From Streptomyces sp. SLBN-31 (GTDB lineage: Bacteria; Actinomycetota; Actinomycetes; Streptomycetales; Streptomycetaceae), in contig NZ_VFNC01000001.1 in the NCBI RefSeq assembly GCF_006715395.1, positions 2,356,001 to 2,420,000 on the forward strand: 64,000 nt of DNA. Direction: 5' to 3'. Shown piece by piece: positions 35,968 through 44,784 of this stretch. A model generated the notes under the pieces. The model made no database searches, had not been told where the DNA came from, and saw only the letters and a program-made list of their open reading frames with translations. A program made the translations under genes and the position numbers. Each line of letters begins with the position of its first letter. Position 1 is the stretch's first letter.

Positions 35968-36220
35968 ACCCATCCTTCGCATCGGTCTTCGCGCCCCAAG
36001 TGTGCCGCACGAAACCGGTACTCCCGGCACCTCACGGCCCGACCGCAGGTCCCGCGCGCGGCGCGCACCACGGCCGTACACCGGTCGGACGCCGGAATGG
36101 GGCCCGGTGGTTGATCGTGCCCGGCGCGGTCGGCGGGGAACCGTCCGGGCGGGCTGTGGACTCAAGGACGCGAGCGCGTGCCGGATCGCTGCGTTCCGCC
36201 CCTGGGGCGTCCCGCCCGCC

Positions 36221-37156
36221 TCAGTGGCACAGCTTCGCCTCGTGCTCGGCGTGCCCGCTCGGCTCCAGCTGGAAGGTGCAGTGCTCCACGTCGAAGTGGT
36301 CGCCGAGGCACTCCTGAAGCTCGTGCAGCATCTTCTCGTGGCCGATCGCGCTGAGCACGTCGGAGCGTACGACCACGTGCGCCGACAGCACGGGCATGCC
36401 CGAGGTGATGGTCCAGGCGTGCAGGTCGTGGACGTCCTCCACACCGTCCAGGGCGAGGATGTGCGCCCGCACCTCGGTCATGTCGACGTCCTTGGGCGCC
36501 GACTCCAGCAGGACGTCCAGGGTCTCGCGCAGCAGCTTGACGGTGCGCGGCACGATCATCAGGCCGATGACGAGGGACGCGATGGGGTCGGCGGCCTGCC
36601 AGCCCGTGGCCAGGATCACCAGCGCCGCGACGATCACCGCGAGCGAGCCCAGCGCGTCCGCCGCGACCTCCAGGAAGGCGCCGCGCACGTTCAGGCTCTC
36701 CGCCTGGCCGCGCACCAGCAGCGTGAGAGAGATCATGTTCGCGACCAGGCCGATCGTGCCGAACAGGACGGTCAGTCCGCCCGCGGTGTCGGCCGGGGTG
36801 ACGAACCGCTGGATCGCCTCGTACAGGACGTAACCCCCGACGCCGAGCAGCAGCAGGCAGTTGGCCAGCGCGGCGAGGATCTCGGCCCGGGCGTAGCCGA
36901 AGGTGCGGTTGCCGGTCGCCGGGCGGTTGGCGAAGTGGATGGCCAGCAGCGCCATGCCGAGGCCCAGCGCGTCGGTCGCCATGTGCGCGGCGTCCGCGAT
37001 CAGCGCCAGGGAGTCCGCCAGCACCCCGCCGACGATCTCGAGCACCATGACGGTGAGCGTGATCGACAGCGCCACCCGCAGCCGTCCGCGGTAGGCCGCG
37101 GCCGCCGTGCCGGTGGGCGGCGCGTGTGTGTGCCCGTGATCGTGCCCAGCCCCCAT
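36221..37156 (-). CDS. zitB: Cation diffusion facilitator, zinc exporter ZitB
   Basis: A 311-residue CDF transporter. The N-terminal His-rich segment (HDHGHTHAPP), six membrane segments, the transport-site motifs ADAAHMATDALGLG (TM2) and FLEVAADALGSL (TM5), and a cytoplasmic C-terminal domain (VHDLHAW) are visible. It exchanges Zn2+ for protons out of the cytoplasm. From memory, the S. coelicolor orthologue is the zinc exporter activated by Zur, and a Zur-like box lies upstream here. The ATG at 37156 has AGGAGG about 9 nt upstream. Confidence 0.92.
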   Translation of the reverse strand: MGAGHDHGHTHAPPTGTAAAAYRGRLRVALSITLTVMVLEIVGGVLADSLALIADAAHMATDALGLGMALLAIHFANRPATGNRTFGYARAEILAALANCLLLLGVGGYVLYEAIQRFVTPADTAGGLTVLFGTIGLVANMISLTLLVRGQAESLNVRGAFLEVAADALGSLAVIVAALVILATGWQAADPIASLVIGLMIVPRTVKLLRETLDVLLESAPKDVDMTEVRAHILALDGVEDVHDLHAWTITSGMPVLSAHVVVRSDVLSAIGHEKMLHELQECLGDHFDVEHCTFQLEPSGHAEHEAKLCH

Positions 37157-37228
37157 GTCGGCCGCCCTCCTGAGTTCCGCCCGGGATCACAGTGAACTAC
37201 GGGGCGGGGGTACCCGGCAACGCGGCAC

Positions 37229-37243
37229 TGAACACCGTTGTCA
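37229..37243. promoter_or_regulatory. Zur-like box upstream of zitB
   Basis: TGAACACCGTTGTCA (15 bp) matches the general TGANNANNNTTNTCA form of Streptomyces Zur boxes; I count about 11 of 15 positions against a remembered consensus. It lies just upstream of a candidate -35 TTGCCG and -10 TAGTTC (37199-37194, minus strand), a placement that fits activation rather than repression. Confidence 0.5.
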
Positions 37244-37248
37244 TGTGC

Positions 37249-37279
37249 CCTGACCTGCGCAAACAAAGTGCAGGTCAGG
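37249..37279 (-). terminator. Inverted repeat after galE
   Basis: Perfect 10-bp arms CCTGACCTGC (37249-37258) and GCAGGTCAGG (37270-37279) with an 11-nt A-rich loop, 12 bp downstream of the galE stop codon. It is most simply the galE terminator, but it is also 6 bp from the Zur-like box. Confidence 0.6.
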
Positions 37280-37290
37280 ACAGCCTAAGT

Positions 37291-38259
37291 TCAGTGGGAG
37301 CGGTGGTGCAGCCAGCCCTGCCAGGCCGACTCGACCATCTCCCGCACCCCGCGCCGGGCCGTCCAGCCGAGCTCCTCGGCGGCCCGCGCGGCGGAGGCGA
37401 CGGCGCGCGGCGCGTCGCCGGGACGGCGCCCCTCGACGACCGGCGCACGGCGGTCGCCGGTCACCTCGCCGATGACCGTGATCAGTTCGCGCACCGAGAC
37501 GCCCTCACCGCGGCCGATGTTGACCGTCAGATCGCCGCCCGCGCGCGTGTCCAGCGTCCGCGCCGCCGCGAGATGGGCCTCGGCGAGGTCGGCGACATGG
37601 ATGTAGTCGCGTACGCAGGTGCCGTCCGGCGTCGGATAGTCGTCGCCGAAGATCCGCGGGGCCTCGCCCCGGGTGAGCCGGTCGAAGACCATCGGGACGA
37701 TGTTGAACACGCCCGTGTCGGCCAGCTCGGGCGCGCCCGCGCCCGCCACGTTGAAGTAGCGCAGGCACACCGTCGTGATGCCGTGCGCCCGGCCGGCCGC
37801 CCGGACCAGCCACTCGTCGGCGAGCTTGGTCTCGCCGTACGGGTTCACCGGCAGGCACGGCGTGGCCTCGGTGATCAGGTCGACGTCCGGATTGCCGTAC
37901 ACGGCCGCCGAGGAGGAGAACAGGAACCGTCCGATCCCGGCCCCGGCCACCGCCTCCAGCAGGGCCGCGAGCCCGCCGACGTTCTCCCGGTAGTAACGGG
38001 TGGGCTGCGCCACCGACTCGGCGACCTGCTTGCGCGCCGCGAGATGGACGACGCCCGTCACGTCGTACTCGGCGAACACCCGCTTCAGCAGCTGTCCGTC
38101 GTACGCCGAGCCCTCGACGAGCGGCACGGTCGCCGGCAGCCGCTCCGGGAAGCCGGCCGAGAGGTCGTCCAGCGCGACGACCCGGTCCCCGGCGTCGGCC
38201 ATGAGCCGCGCCACATGCGCCCCGATGTATCCCGCTCCGCCTGTGATCAGCCATGTCAT
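37291..38259 (-). CDS. galE: UDP-glucose 4-epimerase
   Basis: A 322-residue extended SDR. The NAD-binding motif is ITGGAGYIGAHVARLM at the N-terminus, followed by VVHLAARKQVAESV. The catalytic triad includes SSSAAVYG and the YxxxK of NPYGETKLADEW (around residues 146-150), and CLRYFNVAGA and VRDYIHVADLAEAH are typical GalE segments. It interconverts UDP-glucose and UDP-galactose for wall polysaccharides or galactose use. The ATG at 38259 has AGGGTGGG upstream. Isolated from other gal genes, it sits back-to-back with the polymer cluster starting at 38539, which may use its product. Confidence 0.92.
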   Translation of the reverse strand: MTWLITGGAGYIGAHVARLMADAGDRVVALDDLSAGFPERLPATVPLVEGSAYDGQLLKRVFAEYDVTGVVHLAARKQVAESVAQPTRYYRENVGGLAALLEAVAGAGIGRFLFSSSAAVYGNPDVDLITEATPCLPVNPYGETKLADEWLVRAAGRAHGITTVCLRYFNVAGAGAPELADTGVFNIVPMVFDRLTRGEAPRIFGDDYPTPDGTCVRDYIHVADLAEAHLAAARTLDTRAGGDLTVNIGRGEGVSVRELITVIGEVTGDRRAPVVEGRRPGDAPRAVASAARAAEELGWTARRGVREMVESAWQGWLHHRSH

Positions 38260-38538
38260 GGTCGCCCACCCTATGTCGGCGCCGGACGGCGATCCCCAAT
38301 GTCCCGGGATGCCTGATCTGCCCCGCGCGGTTTGTGGGCGGGCCCCCGCATCACCGATGATGATCGCGGCAAAGGCCGGTGGAGACGGTGTTGATCGGCC
38401 CGTGAACGGGCGGTGAACGGCGCTCTCCGGGCATCCGATAGCCTCTGCCGACATGCCGCCCGCCTGGTGCTGCCAAGGGGCGCCCCCACCGTGCACATGA
38501 CCGGCGCCCGCGCGTCGGCACCCAGGGAGTGAGTTCGG

Positions 38539-40326
38539 TTGTCGACCGCCATCCTCACCGGTCAGCCGGTCCCCGGATCGTCGATCGAGGGCGATCTGCG
38601 GTCCCTCGGCTTCGACGTACGGATCGCCTCCGACGCCGCCGACGCCGAGACCCTGCTCGCCCAGGTACCCGGCGGCAAGCGGGTCGCCGTCGTCGACCCC
38701 CGCTTCGTCGGACACCTGCACGCGCTGCGCCTCGGCCTCACCGACCCGCGCTTCGACCTCGCCGCGATCCCGGGCGCGGTCACCGCGCAGCCGGCCGGCC
38801 GTCAGGCGCTGACCCGCGCGATGGCCCGTGAGAACTCCGCCGGCGGCGGTACGGCCCTCGCGGTGGACAGCCTCGCCGACCGCGTGGTCGCCGCCCTGGA
38901 CGCGGACGGCGCCGGTGTCCACCGCCCCGAACTCGGCAGCCTGATAGCCGCCGTTCCCGCCGACCCGCAGGCCCGCAACGAGGCACGGCAGGCCGTCGCG
39001 GACGTCGACGACGAGGCCGTACGCCTGAAGTCCGCCGTAAAGGCCCGCGACGGCTTCTTCACCACGTTCTTCATCAGCCCCTACTCCCGCTACATCGCCC
39101 GCTGGTGCGCCCGCCGCGGCCTGACCCCCAACCAGGTCACCACGGCCTCCCTGCTGACCGCGCTGATCGCGGCGGCCTGCGCGGCCACCGGCACCCGGCC
39201 CGGCTTCGTCGCCGCCGGTGTCCTGCTGATCGCGTCCTTCGTACTGGACTGCACCGACGGCCAGTTGGCCCGCTACTCGCTGCAGTACTCCACGCTGGGC
39301 GCCTGGTTGGACGCCACCTTCGACCGGGCCAAGGAGTACGCGTACTACGCGGGGCTGGCGTTGGGCGCGGCCCGCGGCGGCGACGACGTGTGGGCCCTGG
39401 CCCTCGGCGCGATGATCCTGCAGACCTGCCGGCACGTCGTCGACTTCTCCTTCAACGAGGCCAACCACGACGCGACGGCCAACACCAGCCCCACCGCGGC
39501 CCTTTCGGACAAGCTGGACAGCGTCGGCTGGACGGTGTGGGTACGGCGGATGATCGTGCTGCCGATCGGTGAGCGCTGGGCGATGATCGCGGTGCTCACG
39601 GCGGTCACCACGCCCCGGATCACCTTCTACGTCCTGCTCGTCGGCTGCGCGTTCGCGGCGACGTACACGACGGCGGGCCGCGTCCTGCGCTCGCTGACCC
39701 GCAAGGCGCGGCGCACCGATCGGGCCGCGCTGGCGCTGGCGGACCTCGCGGACAACGGACCGCTCGCCACCCTGGTGGCGCGTGCCACACGCGTCCGCCT
39801 CGGCAACCCCCTCCTGGTCGCGGCGGCCGGCACGGTGGTCCTCGCCGTCTCCCTCTTCTCCGGAGCGACCTGGGCGCCCGTCGCCGGAGCCGTCGTCTAC
39901 ACCGTCACCGCCGGTCAGGCCCTGTGCCGCCCCCTCAAGGGCGCCCTCGACTGGCTGGTCCCTCCGCTGTTCCGCGCCGCCGAGTACGGCACCGCCCTGG
40001 TCCTGGCCGCCCACGCGGACGTGAACGGGGCCCTGCCGGCGGCTTTCGGCCTGGTGGCGGCCGTCGCCTACCATCACTACGACACGGTGTACCGCATCCG
40101 CGGCGACGCCGGAGCGCCCCCGGCCTGGCTGACGCGGGCCATCGGGGGGCACGAAGGACGGACGCTGCTCGTCACCGTCCTGGCCGCGGTGCTCACCGCT
40201 TCGCAGTTCAAGGTCGCGCTCACGGTCCTCGCCGTGGCCGTGGCCCTGGTGGTGCTCGTCGAGAGCATCCGCTTCTGGGTGTCCTCCGGGGCCCCCGCCG
40301 TACACGATGAAGGAGAACCCGCATGA
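38539..40326 (+). CDS. Large membrane CDP-alcohol phosphotransferase with N-terminal extension
   Basis: A 595-residue protein. Residues 1-165 are a soluble alpha/beta domain of unknown role. Residues ~185-400 are a CDP-alcohol phosphatidyltransferase domain with the full motif D-C-T-D-G-Q-L-A-R ... G-A-W-L-D-A-T-F-D (all four Asp), followed by further membrane helices (about 10 in total). It would transfer a phospho-alditol or phospho-inositol from a CDP donor. The start is TTG at 38539 with GGGAG 8 nt upstream; I see no better start. It overlaps the next gene by ATGA. The architecture is what I recall as the DUF5941 group. First gene of the seven-gene cluster. Confidence 0.82.
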   Translation: MSTAILTGQPVPGSSIEGDLRSLGFDVRIASDAADAETLLAQVPGGKRVAVVDPRFVGHLHALRLGLTDPRFDLAAIPGAVTAQPAGRQALTRAMARENSAGGGTALAVDSLADRVVAALDADGAGVHRPELGSLIAAVPADPQARNEARQAVADVDDEAVRLKSAVKARDGFFTTFFISPYSRYIARWCARRGLTPNQVTTASLLTALIAAACAATGTRPGFVAAGVLLIASFVLDCTDGQLARYSLQYSTLGAWLDATFDRAKEYAYYAGLALGAARGGDDVWALALGAMILQTCRHVVDFSFNEANHDATANTSPTAALSDKLDSVGWTVWVRRMIVLPIGERWAMIAVLTAVTTPRITFYVLLVGCAFAATYTTAGRVLRSLTRKARRTDRAALALADLADNGPLATLVARATRVRLGNPLLVAAAGTVVLAVSLFSGATWAPVAGAVVYTVTAGQALCRPLKGALDWLVPPLFRAAEYGTALVLAAHADVNGALPAAFGLVAAVAYHHYDTVYRIRGDAGAPPAWLTRAIGGHEGRTLLVTVLAAVLTASQFKVALTVLAVAVALVVLVESIRFWVSSGAPAVHDEGEPA

Positions 40327-41075
40327 TCGGCCTCGTGCTGGCGGCCGGCGCCGGACGGCGTCTGCGCCCCTACACCGACAGCCTTCCCAAGGCGCTGGTG
40401 CCGGTGGGGCCCGCGGGCATAGAGGGCGAACCCACGGTCCTCGACCTGACCCTCGGCAACTTCGCCGAGATCGGTCTGACCGAGGTCGCGGTCATCGTCG
40501 GCTACCGCAAGGAGGCCGTGTACGAGCGCAAGGCGGCGCTGGAGGCGAAGTACGGCCTCAAGCTCACCCTCATCGACAACGACAAGGCCGAGGAGTGGAA
40601 CAACGCCTACTCCCTGTGGTGCGGCCGTGACGCCCTCAAGGACGGCGTGATCCTCGCCAACGGCGACACCGTCCACCCGGTCTCCGTCGAGAAGACGCTG
40701 CTCGCCGCGCGCGGCGAGGGCCGTCGCATCATCCTCGCCCTGGACACGGTCAAGAACCTTGCCGACGAGGAGATGAAGGTCGTCGTCGACCCCGCGAAGG
40801 GCATGACGAGGATCACCAAGCTGATGGACCCGGCCGAGGCGACCGGCGAGTACATCGGCGTGACGCTCATCGAGGGCGACGCCGCCCCCGAGCTGGCCGA
40901 CGCCCTCAAGACGGTCTGGGAGACCGACCCGCAGCAGTTCTACGAGCACGGGTACCAGGAGCTCGTGAACCGCGGCTTCCGGATCGACGTGGCGCCGATC
41001 GGCGACGTCGAGTGGGTCGAGATCGACAACCATGACGATCTCGCCCGCGGACGGGAGATCGCGTGCCAGTACTGA
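40323..41075 (+). CDS. Nucleotidyltransferase (sugar- or alditol-phosphate cytidylyltransferase-like)
   Basis: A 250-residue protein of the NTP_transferase superfamily: the N-terminal nucleotide loop LAAGAGRRLRPYTDSLPKAL, the LANGDTVH Asp motif (around residue 115) and a C-terminal WVEIDNHDDLARGREI. Length and end resemble inositol-1-phosphate or choline-phosphate cytidylyltransferases rather than long NDP-glucose synthases. Flanked by two CDP-alcohol transferase genes, it most likely makes their CDP-activated donor. The ATG at 40323 overlaps the preceding stop; the next start lies inside this gene. Confidence 0.85.
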   Translation: MIGLVLAAGAGRRLRPYTDSLPKALVPVGPAGIEGEPTVLDLTLGNFAEIGLTEVAVIVGYRKEAVYERKAALEAKYGLKLTLIDNDKAEEWNNAYSLWCGRDALKDGVILANGDTVHPVSVEKTLLAARGEGRRIILALDTVKNLADEEMKVVVDPAKGMTRITKLMDPAEATGEYIGVTLIEGDAAPELADALKTVWETDPQQFYEHGYQELVNRGFRIDVAPIGDVEWVEIDNHDDLARGREIACQY

Positions 41076-42124
41076 CCCGGCTCATCCCCTCGCCGCTCGT
41101 CGTGGACATCCGCCCGGGTGCCCTCGAAGATCTGGCGGGCGTGCTGGCCGACGAGCGCATCTCCACCTCCGGACGGCTCGCCGTCGCCGTCAGCAATGGC
41201 TCCGGTGCCCGCCTGCGCGAGCGGATCGCTCCCTCGCTGCCCGGCGCGACCTGGTACGAGGTCGGCGGAGGCACCCTCGACGACGCGGTGCGGCTGGCCG
41301 GCGACATAAAGGCCGGCCACTACGACGCGGTCGTCGGCCTCGGTGGCGGCAAGATCATCGACTGCGCGAAGTTCGCCGCGGCGCGGGTCGGCCTGCCCCT
41401 GGTCGCCGTACCGACCAACCTCGCGCACGACGGCCTGTGTTCACCGGTCGCCACCCTCGACAACGACGCGGGTCGCGGCTCCTACGGCGTGCCCAACCCG
41501 ATCGCGGCCGTCATCGACCTCGATGTCATCCGCGAGGCGCCCGCGCGTTTCGTGCGCGCGGGCATCGGCGACGCGATCTCCAACATCAACGCGATCGCGG
41601 ACTGGGAACTGGCGAACCGGGTCAAGGGCGAGAAGATCGACGGTCTCGCCGCGGCGATGGCCCGCCAGGCCGGCGAGGCGGTGCTCCGCCACCCCGGCGG
41701 CATCGGGGACAACAACTTCCTCCAGGTGCTCGCGGAGGCGTTGGTCCTCACCGGCATCGCGATGTCGATCTCCGGTGACTCCCGGCCCGCCTCGGGCTCC
41801 TGTCACGAGATCAACCACGCCTTCGACCTGCTCTACCCCAAGCGCGCCGCGAGCCACGGCGAGCAGTGCGGCCTCGGCGCCGCCTTCGCGATGTACCTGC
41901 GCGGCGCGCACGAGGAGTCGGCGTACATGGCCGAGGTGCTGCGCCGGCACGGGCTGCCGGTGCTGCCGGAGGAGATCGGCTTCACGGTGGACGAGTTCGT
42001 CCGGGCCGTGGAGTTCGCTCCGGAGACCCGGCCCGGCCGCTACACCATCCTCGAACACCTCGACCTGAAAACCGACCAGATCAAGGACACATACGCCGAC
42101 TATGTCAAGGCCATCGGTAGCTGA
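41063..42124 (+). CDS. Glycerol-1-phosphate dehydrogenase-like enzyme (AraM/EgsA type)
   Basis: A 353-residue NAD(P)-dependent member of the iron-containing alcohol dehydrogenase superfamily. The nucleotide loop is GLGGGKIIDCAKF with PTNLAHDGLCSPVATLD. Metal ligands are the Asp of GIGDAISN and the His of CHEINHAFD and ASHGEQCGLG, as in sn-glycerol-1-phosphate dehydrogenases. It would reduce dihydroxyacetone phosphate to sn-glycerol-1-phosphate, or a related ketose phosphate to an alditol phosphate. The GTG at 41063 has GGGAG 5 nt upstream and overlaps the preceding gene by 13 bp. Its place between activating and transferring enzymes suggests that it makes the polyol phosphate. Confidence 0.88.
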   Translation: MPVLTRLIPSPLVVDIRPGALEDLAGVLADERISTSGRLAVAVSNGSGARLRERIAPSLPGATWYEVGGGTLDDAVRLAGDIKAGHYDAVVGLGGGKIIDCAKFAAARVGLPLVAVPTNLAHDGLCSPVATLDNDAGRGSYGVPNPIAAVIDLDVIREAPARFVRAGIGDAISNINAIADWELANRVKGEKIDGLAAAMARQAGEAVLRHPGGIGDNNFLQVLAEALVLTGIAMSISGDSRPASGSCHEINHAFDLLYPKRAASHGEQCGLGAAFAMYLRGAHEESAYMAEVLRRHGLPVLPEEIGFTVDEFVRAVEFAPETRPGRYTILEHLDLKTDQIKDTYADYVKAIGS

Positions 42125-42881
42125 ACTCCGTCCGGTCGTCCACCCCGCGGGGGTGAAGGACCGGCGCAGCGGTGAGCACTGGATGGGACGCCTCTACATG
42201 CGCGAGGTGTCCCTGCGGGTCGACCGCTACCTGGTGAACACCAGGGTCACGCCCAACCAGCTCACGTACCTGATGACCGTCTTCGGCGTGCTCGCGGCCC
42301 CGGCACTGCTCGTGCCGGGGATCCCGGGCGCCGTGCTCGGCGTCGTCTGCGTCCAGATGTACCTGCTCCTGGACTGCGTCGACGGCGAGATCGCGCGCTG
42401 GAAGAAGCAGTACTCGCTCAACGGGGTCTATCTGGACCGGGTCGGCGCCTACCTCACCGACGCCGCCGTGCTGGTCGGCTTCGGGCTGCGCGCCGCCGAC
42501 CTGTTCGGCAGCGGCCGTATCGACTGGCTGTGGGCGTTCCTCGGCACGCTGGCCGGGCTCGGCGCCATCCTGATCAAGGCGGAGACGGACCTGGTCGGCG
42601 TGGCCCGGCACCAGGCGGGCAAGCCGCCGGTGCAGGAGTCGGCCGCCGAGATGCGCTCCTCCGGCATGGCCCTGGCGCGCAGGGCCGCGGCGATGCTGAA
42701 GTTCCACCGGCTCATCCTCGGCATCGAGGCGTCCCTGCTGATCCTGGTGCTGGCGATCGCCGACCAGGCGCGCGGCGACCTGTTCTTCACCCGGCTCGGC
42801 GTGGCCGTACTCGCAGGCATCGCCCTGCTGCAGACCCTGCTGCACCTCGTGTCCATCCTCGCCTCCAGCAGGCTGAAGTGA
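42102..42881 (+). CDS. CDP-alcohol phosphatidyltransferase family protein with altered fourth Asp
   Basis: A 259-residue membrane protein with about six helices. The motif reads D-C-V-D-G-E-I-A-R, then G-V-Y-L-D-R-V-G-A: the first three Asp are in place but the fourth, normally the general base, is Ala; an Asp occurs six residues later (YLTDAA). It overlaps the dehydrogenase gene by 23 bp. The ATG at 42102 lacks a clear ribosome-binding site, so coupling is likely; a GTG at 42153 is an alternative. It presumably transfers the alditol phosphate to a membrane acceptor, or extends the first transferase's product. Confidence 0.84.
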   Translation: MSRPSVAELRPVVHPAGVKDRRSGEHWMGRLYMREVSLRVDRYLVNTRVTPNQLTYLMTVFGVLAAPALLVPGIPGAVLGVVCVQMYLLLDCVDGEIARWKKQYSLNGVYLDRVGAYLTDAAVLVGFGLRAADLFGSGRIDWLWAFLGTLAGLGAILIKAETDLVGVARHQAGKPPVQESAAEMRSSGMALARRAAAMLKFHRLILGIEASLLILVLAIADQARGDLFFTRLGVAVLAGIALLQTLLHLVSILASSRLK

Positions 42882-43759
42882 GCGGCACGAAGGTCGGTGC
42901 GGTGATCATCACCATGGGCAACCGCCCCGACGAGCTGCGCGCACTGCTCGACTCGGTCGCCAAGCAGGACGGCGACCGCGTCGAGGTGGTCGTGGTCGGC
43001 AACGGCTCACCCGTGCCGGACGTCCCCGAGGGCGTCCGCACGATCGAGCTGCCCGAGAACCTCGGCATCCCCGGCGGCCGCAACGTCGGCATCGAGGCCT
43101 TCGGCCCCAGCGGTCGCGACGTCGACATATTGATGTTCCTCGACGACGACGGCCTGTTGGCGAACCACGACACCGCCGAGCTGTGCCGCCGGGCCTTCGA
43201 GGACGACCCCCGGCTCGGCATCATCAGCTTCCGCATCGCCGACCCCGACACCGGCGTCACCCAGCGCCGCCACGTGCCGCGCCTGAACGCCAAGGACCCG
43301 ATGCGCTCCTCGCGGGTCACGACCTTCCTCGGCGGCGCCAACGCCGTCCGTACCCAGGTCTTCGCCGAAGTCGGCGGCCTGCCGGACGAATTCTTCTACG
43401 CGCACGAGGAAACCGACCTGGCATGGCGGGCCCTCGATGGGGGCTGGATGATCGACTACCGGTCCGACATGGTGCTGTTCCACCCCACGACCGCGCCCTC
43501 GCGGCACGCGGTCTACCACCGCATGGTCGCCCGCAACCGCGTCTGGCTGGCCCGCCGCAACCTCCCCGCGCCCCTGGTCCCGGTCTACCTCGGGGTCTGG
43601 CTGCTGCTCACCCTCGTCCGCCGCCCCTCGCGGCCCGCCCTGAAGGCGTGGTTCGGCGGGTTCCGGGAAGGCTGGACCACCGCGTGCGGGCCCCGCAGGC
43701 CCATGAAGTGGCGTACCGTGTGGCGGCTGACCCGACTGGGCCGGCCCCCTGTGATCTGA
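42878..43759 (+). CDS. Family 2 glycosyltransferase
   Basis: A 293-residue GT-A enzyme. VGAVIITMGNRPDELRALLDSV is the donor-binding start, FLDDDGLL the DxD-like metal motif (around residue 90), and EFFYAHEETDLAWRALDGGW the ED-type catalytic region of rhamnosyl/galactofuranosyl-type GT2 proteins. A C-terminal hydrophobic segment (LVPVYLGVWLLLTLV) suggests membrane association. The GTG at 42878 overlaps the preceding TGA. The gene order implies that it glycosylates the phospho-alditol polymer or its lipid-linked primer. Confidence 0.88.
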   Translation: MSGTKVGAVIITMGNRPDELRALLDSVAKQDGDRVEVVVVGNGSPVPDVPEGVRTIELPENLGIPGGRNVGIEAFGPSGRDVDILMFLDDDGLLANHDTAELCRRAFEDDPRLGIISFRIADPDTGVTQRRHVPRLNAKDPMRSSRVTTFLGGANAVRTQVFAEVGGLPDEFFYAHEETDLAWRALDGGWMIDYRSDMVLFHPTTAPSRHAVYHRMVARNRVWLARRNLPAPLVPVYLGVWLLLTLVRRPSRPALKAWFGGFREGWTTACGPRRPMKWRTVWRLTRLGRPPVI

Positions 43760-43854
43760 CAAGCTCGTTCCTGTGACCCCTCGGCCCCACCAAGGGCCCC
43801 AGGTTCCATGCCATGCCCGCACAGGCAGCGCATCAAAGACGAAGGTTTCCACCA

Positions 43855-44784
43855 GTGAGTGAGACAACGCACGACGGCACGGTCGCGCTGAGCGCGTTCC
43901 CGCCGCCCGACGAGGGCCTTACGGCGGCGCAGCTCGCCACCAAGTACGGGCTGACCGTGAGCGGCGCCCGCCCCTCCCTCGTCGAGTACGTCCGCCAGCT
44001 CTGGGACCGGCGTCACTTCATCCTCGCCTTCTCGCAGGCGAAGCTGACCGCCCAGTACAGCCAGGCCAAGCTCGGCCAGCTGTGGCAGGTGGCCACGCCG
44101 CTGCTGAACGCGGCGGTGTACTACTTCATCTTCGGCGTCATCCTGCACGCCAGCCGGGGTCTGCCGCAGGACGTCTACATCCCGTTCCTGGTGACCGGGG
44201 TGTTCGTCTTCACGTTCACCCAGAGCTCGATCATGACGGGTGTGCGGGCGATCTCCGGCAACCTCGGCCTGGTGCGCGCCCTGCACTTCCCGCGGGCCTC
44301 GCTGCCCATCTCCTTCGCGCTGCAGCAGCTCCAGCAGCTGCTGTTCTCGATGATCGTGCTGTTCGTCATCGTGGTCGCGTTCGGCAGCTACCCCGGCCTG
44401 TCCTGGCTGTTGATCCTGCCGATCCTGGTACTGCAGTTCCTCTTCAACACTGGGCTCGCGCTGATCGTGGCCCGCATGGGCTCCAAGACCCCCGACCTCG
44501 CCCAGCTGATGCCGTTCATCCTGCGCACCTGGATGTACATGTCCGGCGTCATGTTCTCGATCAACCACATGCTGGCCGGCCGCTCCGAGGCCTTCATCCG
44601 CGTGATGCAGCTGAATCCGGCGGCCATCTACATGGACCTGATGCGCTTCGCCCTCATCGACGGCTACGGCGCCTCGAACCTGCCCCCGCACGTGTGGGCC
44701 GCCGCCGTGTTCTGGTCCGCCGTCGTCTTCGTCGGTGGGTTCGTGTACTTCTGGAAGGCAGAGGAGCGCTACGGCCGTGGCTGA
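43855..44784 (+). CDS. ABC-2 type polysaccharide/teichoic acid export permease (TagG-like)
   Basis: A 309-residue permease. A ~60-residue cytoplasmic N-terminus (VEYVRQLWDRRHFILAFSQAKLTAQYSQAKLGQLWQV in outline) is characteristic of TagG/Wzm proteins, followed by six membrane segments (e.g. AAVYYFIFGVILHAS, LLFSMIVLFVIVVAF, AAAVFWSAVVFVGGFVYFW). It would move a lipid-linked polymer across the membrane together with the next gene's ATPase. The GTG at 43855 has AAGG 9 nt upstream; the gap of 95 bp to the previous gene is the largest in the cluster. Confidence 0.9.
   Translation: MSETTHDGTVALSAFPPPDEGLTAAQLATKYGLTVSGARPSLVEYVRQLWDRRHFILAFSQAKLTAQYSQAKLGQLWQVATPLLNAAVYYFIFGVILHASRGLPQDVYIPFLVTGVFVFTFTQSSIMTGVRAISGNLGLVRALHFPRASLPISFALQQLQQLLFSMIVLFVIVVAFGSYPGLSWLLILPILVLQFLFNTGLALIVARMGSKTPDLAQLMPFILRTWMYMSGVMFSINHMLAGRSEAFIRVMQLNPAAIYMDLMRFALIDGYGASNLPPHVWAAAVFWSAVVFVGGFVYFWKAEERYGRG

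Noticed and set aside
37249..37279. The 10-bp inverted repeat as a metal-regulator operator
   Set aside because: Its perfect arms, 11-nt loop and position 12 bp after the galE stop codon fit a terminator better; the Zur-like element next to it is a separate sequence.
37291..40305. A 1004-residue minus-strand frame containing galE
   Set aside because: Only the last ~322 residues are GalE. The rest is Gly/Arg/Ala-rich translation antisense to the CDP-alcohol transferase gene and lacks any domain.
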